Source: Bacillota bacterium
GTDB lineage: Bacteria; Bacillota; Limnochordia; Limnochordales; ZCTH02-B6
DNA length: 8,449 nucleotides
Direction of reading: 5' to 3'
NCBI GenBank assembly: GCA_017578085.1
Contig: PKQR01000099.1
Span: 1-8,449, forward strand
In this document: piece by piece, positions 1 to 5,937 of the stretch
Layout: each line of letters opens with the position of its first letter
Numbering within the stretch: position 1 is the first letter of the stretch
Position numbers and translations under genes: made by a program
Notes under the pieces: generated by a model
Seen by the model: only the letters and a program-made list of their open reading frames with translations
Databases searched by the model: none
What the model was told of the DNA's origin: nothing

Positions 1-11
1 CGGTGGAGCAT

Positions 12-69
12 TGACGCCTCTTTGCGGGAGACGTCAGGAGCAGCCCCGGCTTGGCGCTCTTGTGCCAAG
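12..69 (+). other. Two tandem hairpins in the leader upstream of the TPR-hydrolase gene
   Basis: Hairpin A (12-36) pairs TGACG (12-16) with CGTCA (32-36), has one C/A mismatch, then CTC with GAG. Hairpin B (50-69) pairs CTTGGCGC (50-57) with GTGCCAAG (62-69), eight pairs including one G-T wobble, around the loop TCTT. Neither is followed by a T-run on the plus strand, so they are not classic intrinsic terminators. They could be the end structure of an upstream gene outside the window, or chance folds in GC-rich DNA. Nothing else is recognisable in 1-72. Confidence 0.3.
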
Positions 70-72
70 GAT

Positions 73-101
73 TTGACCGCTTGCGTGTTCAACTGCAGGA
101 T
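73..101 (+). promoter_or_regulatory. Weak candidate sigma70-type promoter for the TPR-hydrolase gene
   Basis: A -35-like TTGACC (73-78, five of six consensus bases) is followed after 17 nt by CAGGAT (96-101, three of six). This would give a leader of roughly 35-40 nt before the GTG at 145. The -10 match is poor, and the gene could instead be transcribed from a promoter outside the window. Confidence 0.28.
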
Positions 102-144
102 CCAACGGCTCTGATGAAACCGGTCGAGCGGGGAGAGGCTCAGC

Positions 145-1053
145 GTGCAGGATGTCCACTTCAAGGAACTCCGCAGCCAGGTGTTTGCCCTCTACGACCG
201 CCAAGCGTACGCGGAGGCGCTGGCGCTGATTGACGAAAAGGCCGAGGCGTTGGCTGAGTACGAGAGCGACCTCTTCTTTTGGCGGGCGTGCCTGCATGGG
301 CGCATGGGAAACCGCACGGAAGCCATCAAGTCGCTCCAGCAGGCGGCCGCGCGCGGCCACTGGTACCATGAGCGGATGCTGCGGGATCCGGACCTGGACA
401 TCATCCGCGATTCTGAGGAGCTGGCCGAGCTGCAGCGCATCTTTGACGAGCGGCACCAGCAGGCACAGGCCCAGGCGAAACCCGAGCGGAAAGTGTGGGA
501 GCCGGATGGCGCCCCCCGGGGCTTGCTGGTGGCGCTCCACGGCGCCGGCGGCAGCATCCTGACCGAAGGGGATTACTGGCGCCAGGCTGTGGAGTTGGGC
601 TGGCGCGTGGCGCTCTTGCAGTCGTCTCAGGTCTTTGCTCCGGGTAGGTATCACTGGCAGGACGCGGCCAAGGCTACGGAGGAGGTGCGCCGGCACCTTG
701 AGGAAATCGGAGAATCCCCGCTTACGGTGCTCGCCGGCTTCTCCATGGGGGCGGGCTTGGCCATCCGGGCGGCCTTGAGCGGGGCCGTGCCGGCCATCGG
801 TTTCCTGGCTGTTGCGCCCAGCTTGCGCATGGAACAGATGGCGCCGCTGATCACGGCCGCTCCCGGCGGCTTGCGTGGATACGTCGTCGTTGGCACCGAG
901 GACTGGTGCTACGCGGCGGCCAAGGAACTGGCTGCGGCCATGCAGCAAGCGGAGCTCGCGTGCACCGTGGAGGAACGCCCAGGTCTCGCCCACGACTACC
1001 CGCCGGAGTTCGCTGCTAGTCTCAAGCGGGGATTGGCGTTCCTGACCGCGTAG
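145..1053 (+). CDS. TPR-containing alpha/beta hydrolase (esterase/phospholipase-like)
   Basis: This 302-residue protein joins a helical N-terminal part to a serine hydrolase. Residues 1-105 look like TPR repeats (for example YAEALALIDEKAEALAEY near 22-39 and GNRTEAIKSLQQAAARG near 55-71). They are followed by a DPDLDIIRDSEEL segment (81-93) that resembles the end-of-group helix of some TPR proteins. A Gln/Ala-rich linker (105-118) leads to the hydrolase. There, LHGAGG (131-136) is the likely oxyanion-hole loop, GFSMG (198-202) is the nucleophile elbow with Ser200, Asp253 in GTEDW is the likely acid, and His283 in GLAHDYP completes the triad. No signal peptide or membrane segment is visible, so it should be cytoplasmic. 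The GTG start is chosen because GGGAGAGG (131-138) lies 6 nt upstream. The fold resembles the carboxylesterase/phospholipase and dienelactone-hydrolase group. The substrate is unknown and neighbours give no clue; the TPR part may bind a partner. Confidence 0.85.
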   Translation: MQDVHFKELRSQVFALYDRQAYAEALALIDEKAEALAEYESDLFFWRACLHGRMGNRTEAIKSLQQAAARGHWYHERMLRDPDLDIIRDSEELAELQRIFDERHQQAQAQAKPERKVWEPDGAPRGLLVALHGAGGSILTEGDYWRQAVELGWRVALLQSSQVFAPGRYHWQDAAKATEEVRRHLEEIGESPLTVLAGFSMGAGLAIRAALSGAVPAIGFLAVAPSLRMEQMAPLITAAPGGLRGYVVVGTEDWCYAAAKELAAAMQQAELACTVEERPGLAHDYPPEFAASLKRGLAFLTA

Positions 1054-1072
1054 CCGAAACGGCCTCCCGCAA

Positions 1073-1140
1073 GGTCGCCAGCGCCTGTTGCGCATAACGC
1101 CTTGCGGCGCGAGGGGGTGACACAATAGACGCTGGCGGCT
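1073..1140 (+). repeat. Perfect 8-bp inverted repeat (11-bp stem with wobbles) between two genes
   Basis: CGCCAGCG (1076-1083) is the exact reverse complement of CGCTGGCG (1130-1137). Adding G-T wobbles and one G-C pair outward gives an 11-bp stem (1073-1083 with 1130-1140) around a 46-nt loop. The structure spans the whole gap between the hydrolase stop and the acetyltransferase ribosome binding site, and contains the candidate extended -10 element. No T-run follows. It could fold in read-through RNA or be a chance GC-rich match. Confidence 0.35.
1118..1126 (+). promoter_or_regulatory. Candidate extended -10 promoter for the acetyltransferase gene
   Basis: TGA-CACAAT (1118-1126) fits an extended -10 element: TGn directly before a hexamer that matches TATAAT at four of six bases. 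The best -35-like hexamer at the right distance is poor, as is common for extended -10 promoters. Transcription would start near 1133, leaving a short leader before the ribosome binding site at 1156-1162. Confidence 0.38.
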
Positions 1141-1170
1141 AGAACCATCGTTCGCGGGGAGGCGATGCAC

Positions 1171-1734
1171 GTGAAGTCGGAGCGCATGAAGATGCTGGCG
1201 GGCGAGCTCTACGACGCGTCTGACCCGGAACTTGTCGAGGGGCGGCGCCGGGCCCGGGAACTCTTGCGGCGCCTAAACTTCGAGCCCGATCCTGATTACG
1301 GCAACCCAAACTCCCGCAGGGCACTGTATGAGGAACTTTTCGGCGCGGTTGGCGCTGAGGTGGCCATCGAGCCGCCGTTTTACTGCGACTACGGCAAAAA
1401 CATCTACCTGGGTGACCGGGTGTTCTTCAACTTCAACTGCGTGATCCTCGATCCCGCCGAGGTGCACATCGGCAGCAACGTCTTGTTTGGCCCCGGTGTC
1501 CACATCTATACGGCCACACACCCGCTGGACCCCGGTGAGCGCCGCAAGGGGCTCGAGTCGGCCCTGCCGGTGTACATCGGCAACGACGTGTGGGTGGGCG
1601 GCGGCGCGATCATTTGCCCGGGAGTGCGTATCGGTGACGGGGCCGTCATCGGTGCCGGCGCGGTGGTCACCAAGGACGTGCCGCCTCGCGTGCTGGCCGC
1701 GGGAAATCCCTGTCGCGTGATCAGGGAACTTTAG
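1171..1734 (+). CDS. maa: Maltose O-acetyltransferase-family sugar acetyltransferase (left-handed beta-helix)
   Basis: This 187-residue protein belongs to the Maa/NodL/LacA group, which transfers acetyl from acetyl-CoA to a sugar hydroxyl. The N-terminal MKMLAGELYDASDPEL (6-21) is the typical helical Maac domain. The rest is a hexapeptide-repeat beta-helix with the conserved YCDYGKNIYLGD (71-82), ATHPLD with the likely catalytic His117 (115-120), IGNDVWVGGGAIICPGV (136-152), IGAGAVVTKDVP (160-171) and the closing AAGNPCRVIREL. It is full length for the family. The GTG at 1171 is preferred over the ATG at 1165. GGGGAGG (1156-1162) lies 8 nt from 1171 but only 2 nt from 1165, and family members begin with M-K-S-E-like residues. 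It appears to be a single-gene unit. The true acceptor (maltose, glucose or another glycoside) cannot be told from sequence. Confidence 0.93.
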   Translation: MKSERMKMLAGELYDASDPELVEGRRRARELLRRLNFEPDPDYGNPNSRRALYEELFGAVGAEVAIEPPFYCDYGKNIYLGDRVFFNFNCVILDPAEVHIGSNVLFGPGVHIYTATHPLDPGERRKGLESALPVYIGNDVWVGGGAIICPGVRIGDGAVIGAGAVVTKDVPPRVLAAGNPCRVIREL

Positions 1735-1761
1735 CCGGCGCGTTTCAGGCCGGCGCGCCGG
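1735..1761 (+). terminator. GC-rich hairpin directly after the acetyltransferase stop codon
   Basis: CCGGCGCG (1735-1742) pairs perfectly with CGCGCCGG (1754-1761) around an 11-nt loop. The second half also contains a perfect 12-bp palindrome, CCGGCGCGCCGG (1750-1761). The unit GCCGGCGCG occurs twice, 15 bp apart (1734-1742 and 1749-1757). The position just after a stop and before a new promoter suits a terminator or pausing site, but there is no T-run, so intrinsic termination is uncertain. Confidence 0.35.
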
Positions 1762-1791
1762 GCCTTGCGCTGGGCCCGCGGCTGGCGTTGA

Positions 1792-1821
1792 TTGACCAAC
1801 CGGTCACTTTCTTGGTACATT
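1792..1821 (+). promoter_or_regulatory. Candidate sigma70-type promoter with extended -10 for the five-gene ABC operon
   Basis: TTGACC (1792-1797, five of six) and TACATT (1816-1821, four of six including the first T-A and final T) are separated by 18 nt. TGG (1813-1815) precedes the -10 hexamer as an extended -10 motif. The region 1788-1850 is clearly more AT-rich than its surroundings. Transcription would begin near 1828 and leave a leader of about 65 nt before permease 1. This is the best promoter candidate for the block 1894-7010. Confidence 0.55.
1793..1806. promoter_or_regulatory. Possible operator: perfect inverted repeat inside the operon promoter
   Basis: TGACC-AACC-GGTCA is a perfect inverted repeat with 5-bp arms and a 4-bp centre. 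It begins within the -35 hexamer and extends into the spacer, where a bound dimeric regulator could block or reshape polymerase contacts. No regulator gene lies in the window. A 14-bp dyad is short enough to occur by chance. Confidence 0.35.
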
Positions 1822-1893
1822 ATTGATGCTAACCGCTTTGTTACTTTTCCTTCCGGGCGCCCCGTCGGGATCTGAAAGGTGGTGGCCCGGTCT

Positions 1894-3144
1894 GTGACGG
1901 ATGGCACCCGCCGATCGCCGCCTGCACCGGCGGCGGCACTTTTCCGCCTCGCCTGGCGCAACCTTTGGCGCCATCGGCACCGCACTATCCTGTTACTGGT
2001 CGTCGTCGCCTACGTGACCTTTCTCACCATCGTGTATTGGAGCTTCATCGACGGGTACGGCGAGTCGGTGATCGAGGCTTATGCCCGCTACATCGTCGCG
2101 CCTGTGCGGATCGCCTCCGATGCCTGGTACGAAGACCCCGATCCGGAAAACCACCTGCGGGATTTGGAGTTCGTCGCGTCGCTGGCAGCGGTCCCTGGGG
2201 TACGGTCGGCCTCGCCGCGGATTCAATTTCCTGCGCTCCTGCAGTCGGCATACGTTTCGCAAGGTGCGGAAGTCGTCGGGGTTGACCCCGAAGGGGAATT
2301 GGCGCTGAGCCGCGTCCCTGCCAAAGTGGTGGAAGGCCAGTGGCTGGCGGCCCCGGGCCAAGTGGTGCTCGGCGAGGAGGTTGCCCGCCGTATCGACGCC
2401 CGGGTCGGCGAGCACGTGGTGGTGAGCGCTGGCTCGCTGGCGGGGCCGCAGGCCATGGGGCTCCGGGTCGTCGGCATTGCCCGCACCGGGGTGGCAGCCG
2501 TGGATCAGACGGCTGTTATCATCCACCTTGAAGACGCGCGCCAGCTCACCGGGGTTGCGACCGCGACCACGGTCGACCTCGATGTGGCCCGGGGGGCGGA
2601 AGCTGCGGTGGCCAAACGTGTCCAGGCCCTATTGCCGGCCGGCGTCACCGCCTTGGGCGTTTGGGACCTGCTTGGCCCCATCAAAGCGGATATCGAGGCC
2701 AACCGGATTTTCGCCCACATCCTGGCTGTTGTCATCTACGTCTTCGCTGCACTGGCGGTGGCCAGCACCATCTTTGTAAGCGTCATGGAACGCACCCGGG
2801 AACTGGGCGTCATCTCAGCCTTGGGCCTGGCACCTCGCCAGCTCGGGAGCCTCGTGACGCTGGAGGCGGTCTTTGCCTGCGGGCTTGGTTGGTTGGCAGG
2901 TCTCGTCATCGGTTACGTCGCCGCCTGGATCCTGGCCAGCTATAACATCCTCGGCCCGCTGTTTCGCACCGTCAGCGCGAGCATCCCGACCGCGGGCTTG
3001 AGCGAGGAAGTGTACGGCGCCGTACGGGCGTCCTACGTGCTGTATTCGGGCATGGTTGTGGCCGCGGCTGCGGTCATAAGTGCCCTCGTCCCCGGCAGGC
3101 GGGCGGCCCGCTTACGCCCCGCGGCCGCGATGCGGGCGGAATAA
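1894..3144 (+). CDS. ABC transporter permease 1, FtsX/MacB (LolC/E-like) family
   Basis: With this start the product has 416 residues and the type VII ABC permease layout. A cytoplasmic amphipathic stretch LAWRNLWRHRHRT (about 19-31) is followed by helix 1 (about 31-53). A large extracytoplasmic MacB_PCD-like domain spans about 54-272. The FtsX-type core has helices near 275-297, 320-348 and 381-399. The loop MERTRELGVISALG (about 298-311) is the usual coupling-helix region that contacts the ATPase. The protein ends in an Arg-rich cytoplasmic tail. The GTG at 1894 is preferred over GTGs at 1879 and 1882. AAGGTGGTG (1876-1884) matches the anti-Shine-Dalgarno with one mismatch and sits 9 nt from 1894, but overlaps the earlier codons. 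It is the first gene of the operon, and its likely partner is the second permease at 3960. Extracting a lipoprotein or lipid from the inner membrane is inferred from the family; the real substrate is unknown. Confidence 0.87.
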   Translation: MTDGTRRSPPAPAAALFRLAWRNLWRHRHRTILLLVVVAYVTFLTIVYWSFIDGYGESVIEAYARYIVAPVRIASDAWYEDPDPENHLRDLEFVASLAAVPGVRSASPRIQFPALLQSAYVSQGAEVVGVDPEGELALSRVPAKVVEGQWLAAPGQVVLGEEVARRIDARVGEHVVVSAGSLAGPQAMGLRVVGIARTGVAAVDQTAVIIHLEDARQLTGVATATTVDLDVARGAEAAVAKRVQALLPAGVTALGVWDLLGPIKADIEANRIFAHILAVVIYVFAALAVASTIFVSVMERTRELGVISALGLAPRQLGSLVTLEAVFACGLGWLAGLVIGYVAAWILASYNILGPLFRTVSASIPTAGLSEEVYGAVRASYVLYSGMVVAAAAVISALVPGRRAARLRPAAAMRAE

Positions 3145-3167
3145 GACCGGCAAGAGAAGGGGATGAG

Positions 3168-3956
3168 ATGGCGTTGGAGCGGCGAAAGGTGCAGGCAATT
3201 GCGGCGACGGCCGTGGCCGTGTTGACTTTTGCCGGCGGGTTTGCTTGTGCAGCGTGGAGCGCGGGTGAGTCGTTTCGCGACGCGGGCGCAGTTCTCGAGG
3301 CGGTCTTGGACCATCTGCGCGGCGGGCCGCTAAGAGGCACCTACACTTTCGTTGTCGAGCGGCCGGGCCGCTCCGCCGAATACGTCATGGAGATCGTGTC
3401 GGACGGCCAAGAGCGGGGTCTTATCCGGATCGTCGCACCGCCCAGGGAGGCCGGACAAGCGTTTCTGATGGACGGCGACGACCTGTGGCTGTACAATCCC
3501 CGCCTCGGCCGCTCCCTGAGGCTTCCGCCCAGCGGCCGCAGCAGTGCCTTTCTCGGATCTGACGTGAGCTACAACGACATCGTTGGCCGCGACCTCGAGC
3601 GTGATTACGTGGTCGCATTCGGATCCGGTTCGCCAGCTGCTCGTGGCACCATCATCCTGGAGCTGACGCCGCGTGCGGGTGCGCCGACACCGTATGGTCG
3701 GGTGCTGATCGGCGTGGATGAGGCTAGCGTGGTGCCTACCTGGATCGACTATTACGACCAGCGAGGCCAGGTAGTCAAGCGCCTGACGCTGTCGGAGTAC
3801 CTGCAACATGGTAACCGGCTTCTGCCCCAGCTGATGGTGGTGGAAGATCGGACACGGGACGGCTACCGGACCGTTGTCCGCCTCACTGGCGTGGAGCTGA
3901 ACGCGGCCATTCCGGAAGCCTGCTTCACCTTGCAGGCTCTGGAAAGAGGGTGCTGA
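3168..3956 (+). CDS. LolA-like outer membrane lipoprotein-sorting protein (periplasmic carrier)
   Basis: This 262-residue secreted protein is of the LolA-like type (COG2834 / PF17131 group). A signal peptide is clear: basic ERRK, a hydrophobic stretch (about 9-29) and a plausible cleavage after AAWSA (about residue 32). GFAC near residue 27 is not a proper lipobox, so it should be soluble in the periplasm. The mature part shows family hallmarks: LIRIVAPPREAGQAFLM (85-101), DDLWLYNPRLGRSLRLP (104-120), SSAFLGSDVSYNDIVGRDLE (125-144) and the late TWIDYYDQRGQVVKRL segment (191-206). These build the curved sheet that shields acyl chains in LolA proteins. The start is supported by AGAAGGGG (3155-3162) 5 nt upstream. 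It lies 23 nt after permease 1 and 3 nt before permease 2, so co-expression is near certain. Cargo handover from the permease pair to an outer-membrane acceptor is inferred. Confidence 0.88.
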   Translation: MALERRKVQAIAATAVAVLTFAGGFACAAWSAGESFRDAGAVLEAVLDHLRGGPLRGTYTFVVERPGRSAEYVMEIVSDGQERGLIRIVAPPREAGQAFLMDGDDLWLYNPRLGRSLRLPPSGRSSAFLGSDVSYNDIVGRDLERDYVVAFGSGSPAARGTIILELTPRAGAPTPYGRVLIGVDEASVVPTWIDYYDQRGQVVKRLTLSEYLQHGNRLLPQLMVVEDRTRDGYRTVVRLTGVELNAAIPEACFTLQALERGC

Positions 3957-3959
3957 TGC

Positions 3960-5186
3960 GTGTGGGCTTTGGCCTGGCGCAACGTCTGGCGCCACAAGAC
4001 CCGCAGCCTGGTTGCCTGTGGAGCTGTGGCGGCGGCGGTCGCGTTCACTCTTGTGTTCTTTGGATTCGTGGAGGCCACCAAGACCGGGATGTTCGAGGTG
4101 CTTACCAGCGACTCCGGCCATCTGCAGATCACCAGTTCCCGGGCCGAGGGCGCGCCGGACTTTGACAGCCGGTTGATCCGCCATGCAGCCCAGGTGGAAG
4201 CTGCACTGTTGCAGGAGCTTCGGGACGTCCAATTGCGCCGCGTGCTGGAAGTGCCCGCGCTCATCAGCGGTGAAACCCGGGCCCGCGGGGCGCTGGTTGT
4301 GGGCATGGCGCATGATGACGCCCTGGGCGAGCGGTTTGCCCGGAAGCATGTGGCTGCCGGACGCCTACCGGCCCCCGGCAGCTGGGACGAGATCGCGTTG
4401 GGCGAAGCCCTGGCAAGGGCGCTGCAGGTGGAGCTTGGGGACCCGATCTACGTTTTCGCACCCGGCACGGAAGGCTGGGGCGCGGCCGCCTACACCCTCG
4501 TGGGGCTGCTAGATTTTCCCCAGACGTCTTACGAGATCCAGGTCGCGTACCTCTCCCTTGAGGGAGCCCAGGTGTTGGCCGCACCGGGGGCCGTCACCCG
4601 CCTCGAGGTGCACCTTTCTCCCGGCCGCGGCGTGCCTGCGGATACCCTGATTGAGGAGACGAAGGCGCGTGCAGCAGCGGTCTTGGGACCGGATGTACGG
4701 GTCCAAACGTGGCGGGAGGCCGCACCGGACATGGCGGCGATGCTCGATATGATGGACCCCGGCATGACCATCTTCGCATGCCTCATCTTTGTCCTCGCCG
4801 GACTGCTGGTGGTCAATACCATTTACCTTAGCCTGGTCGAACGCATCCGCGAGTTCGGCGTCATGATCGCCCTCGGCGCGGACCGCTGGCGGGTGATGCG
4901 CATGGTGTTGGCTGAGAGCCTTGTGCTGGTGCTTGCCGGCACCGCCGCCGGGCTGCTGGTTGGTGGTGCCCTCATTGCCGGCTGGGCGGACGGGTTTCGC
5001 ATGCCGGGGTTGGATGAAGTGTTGGCCGAATTCGGGCTGCCAGTGGTGCTGTACCCTTCCGTGACGCCAGTGCAGGTGGCCGTCACGATTGCATACGCGG
5101 TCTTCACCGCCTTAGCGGCTGCGCTTTGGCCCGCATGGGTGGCCGGACGCCTGCAGCCGGTGGAAGCCATGCGCCATGTGGCTTAA
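3960..5186 (+). CDS. ABC transporter permease 2, FtsX/MacB (LolC/E-like) family
   Basis: The product has 408 residues and the same four-helix plan as permease 1. LAWRNVWRHKTRS (4-16) precedes helix 1 (about 17-37). An extracytoplasmic MacB_PCD-like domain covers about 40-265. Core helices lie near 270-292, 315-342 and 372-392. The coupling loop is VERIREFGVMIALGAD (293-308), and the tail is AGRLQPVEAMRHVA. GTG at 3960 is chosen because it begins the conserved MWALAWRN motif with AGAGGG (3945-3950) 9 nt upstream. The ATG at 3956, which overlaps the previous stop, is in a different frame that gives no permease. The gene starts 3 nt after the LolA-like stop, which suggests translational coupling. 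With permease 1 it probably forms an asymmetric pair, as LolC and LolE do. No MacB-type fused ATPase domain is present; the ATPase is the separate next gene. Confidence 0.9.
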   Translation: MWALAWRNVWRHKTRSLVACGAVAAAVAFTLVFFGFVEATKTGMFEVLTSDSGHLQITSSRAEGAPDFDSRLIRHAAQVEAALLQELRDVQLRRVLEVPALISGETRARGALVVGMAHDDALGERFARKHVAAGRLPAPGSWDEIALGEALARALQVELGDPIYVFAPGTEGWGAAAYTLVGLLDFPQTSYEIQVAYLSLEGAQVLAAPGAVTRLEVHLSPGRGVPADTLIEETKARAAAVLGPDVRVQTWREAAPDMAAMLDMMDPGMTIFACLIFVLAGLLVVNTIYLSLVERIREFGVMIALGADRWRVMRMVLAESLVLVLAGTAAGLLVGGALIAGWADGFRMPGLDEVLAEFGLPVVLYPSVTPVQVAVTIAYAVFTALAAALWPAWVAGRLQPVEAMRHVA

Positions 5187-5187
5187 G

Positions 5188-5200
5188 CCTGGATCCCAGG
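5188..5200 (+). other. Small hairpin in the permease 2 - ATPase spacer
   Basis: CCTGG (5188-5192) pairs with CCAGG (5196-5200) around a 3-nt loop, 2 nt after the permease 2 stop. This is the longest spacer inside the operon (55 nt). There is no T-run. It might set mRNA stability or the subunit ratio, or mean nothing. Confidence 0.25.
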
Positions 5201-5241
5201 TGTAACCCTAGCCCGGTTTCCAGCGGGAGGGAGCCAGTTTC

Positions 5242-5937
5242 GTGAAACCGATCCTGCGGGCCGTAAGGCTGACGAAAGTGTACGAGAACGAAGGCGTTAA
5301 GACCCCCGCCCTGCAAGGGGTAGACCTGGAGGTGGCGCCAGGGGAGTTTACCGCCGTTGCCGGCCCGAGCGGTTCCGGCAAGAGCACGCTCCTGCACATC
5401 TTGGGCTGCCTGGACACGCCGACGGCGGGCGAGACGTGGCTGGGGGAGAGGCGCACGGACCAGTTGGACGACGTGGCCCGGGCCCACCTGCGCCTGCGGG
5501 AGATCGGGTTCGTCTTTCAAGCCTACAACCTCATCCCGGTCCTCACAGTGCTGGAAAACGCTGCCTTCGTCCTGGAGCTGCAGGGCGTGCCCAAGAAGGT
5601 GCGGCACGAGAGGGCAATGGCCGCCCTGGAGGCCTTGGGTATCGCCGATCTGGCCCACCGCCGGCCCAACCAGCTCTCGGGCGGCCAGCAGCAGCGGGTG
5701 GCGGTGGCCCGGGCGCTGGCCGCGGAGCCCCGGGTGGTCTTGGCGGACGAGCCCACCGCCAACCTCGATTCGAAGACCGGCCTGGCGCTCATCGAGCTCA
5801 TGAAGAAGCTGAACGCTGAACGAGGCGTCACCTTCCTGTTCTCCACCCACGACCCGAGGCTGCTGGCGCATGTGAAGCGCATCATCCGCCTCGAAGACGG
5901 CAGGGTGGTTGCGGACGAGCGGGTGGATGCGGCATGA
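5242..5937 (+). CDS. ABC transporter ATP-binding protein, MacB/LolD family
   Basis: This is a 231-residue stand-alone ATPase, the usual LolD/MacB-subfamily size, and it would power the two permeases from the cytoplasm. All catalytic motifs are intact: Walker A GPSGSGKST (41-49), Q-loop Gln93 in VFQAYNLIPVLTV (91-103), signature LSGGQQQR (145-152), Walker B VVLADE (165-170), D-loop NLDS (174-177) and switch His203 in STHD. The YNLIP.LTVLEN stretch is characteristic of the lipoprotein-release/macrolide-efflux subfamily. GTG at 5242 has GGGAGGGAG (5225-5233) 8 nt upstream. Its stop overlaps the start of the barrel gene as ATGA, so ATPase and barrel are translationally coupled. Family membership is certain; assigning LolD as opposed to a MacB-like or other exporter ATPase is not possible from this gene alone. 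Confidence 0.95.
   Translation: MKPILRAVRLTKVYENEGVKTPALQGVDLEVAPGEFTAVAGPSGSGKSTLLHILGCLDTPTAGETWLGERRTDQLDDVARAHLRLREIGFVFQAYNLIPVLTVLENAAFVLELQGVPKKVRHERAMAALEALGIADLAHRRPNQLSGGQQQRVAVARALAAEPRVVLADEPTANLDSKTGLALIELMKKLNAERGVTFLFSTHDPRLLAHVKRIIRLEDGRVVADERVDAA

Noticed and set aside
34..1170. A long minus-strand open frame (378 codons) opposite the TPR-hydrolase gene
   Set aside because: It mirrors a gene with an intact catalytic triad and a good ribosome binding site. Its own translation is Arg/Pro/His-rich and low in recognisable motifs, as expected for the antisense of GC-rich coding DNA.
3239..3260. A lipobox in the signal region of the LolA-like protein
   Set aside because: The cysteine is preceded by Gly-Phe-Ala, which does not fit the lipobox, and an ordinary signal-peptidase I site follows.
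3956..3958. ATG overlapping the LolA-like stop as the start of permease 2
   Set aside because: It opens a different frame without permease features; the GTG at 3960 begins the conserved LAWRN motif.
3330..4349. A 339-codon minus-strand open frame crossing the LolA-like gene and permease 2
   Set aside because: It lies antisense to two well-supported genes and shows no family motif, signal peptide or ribosome binding site that would favour it.
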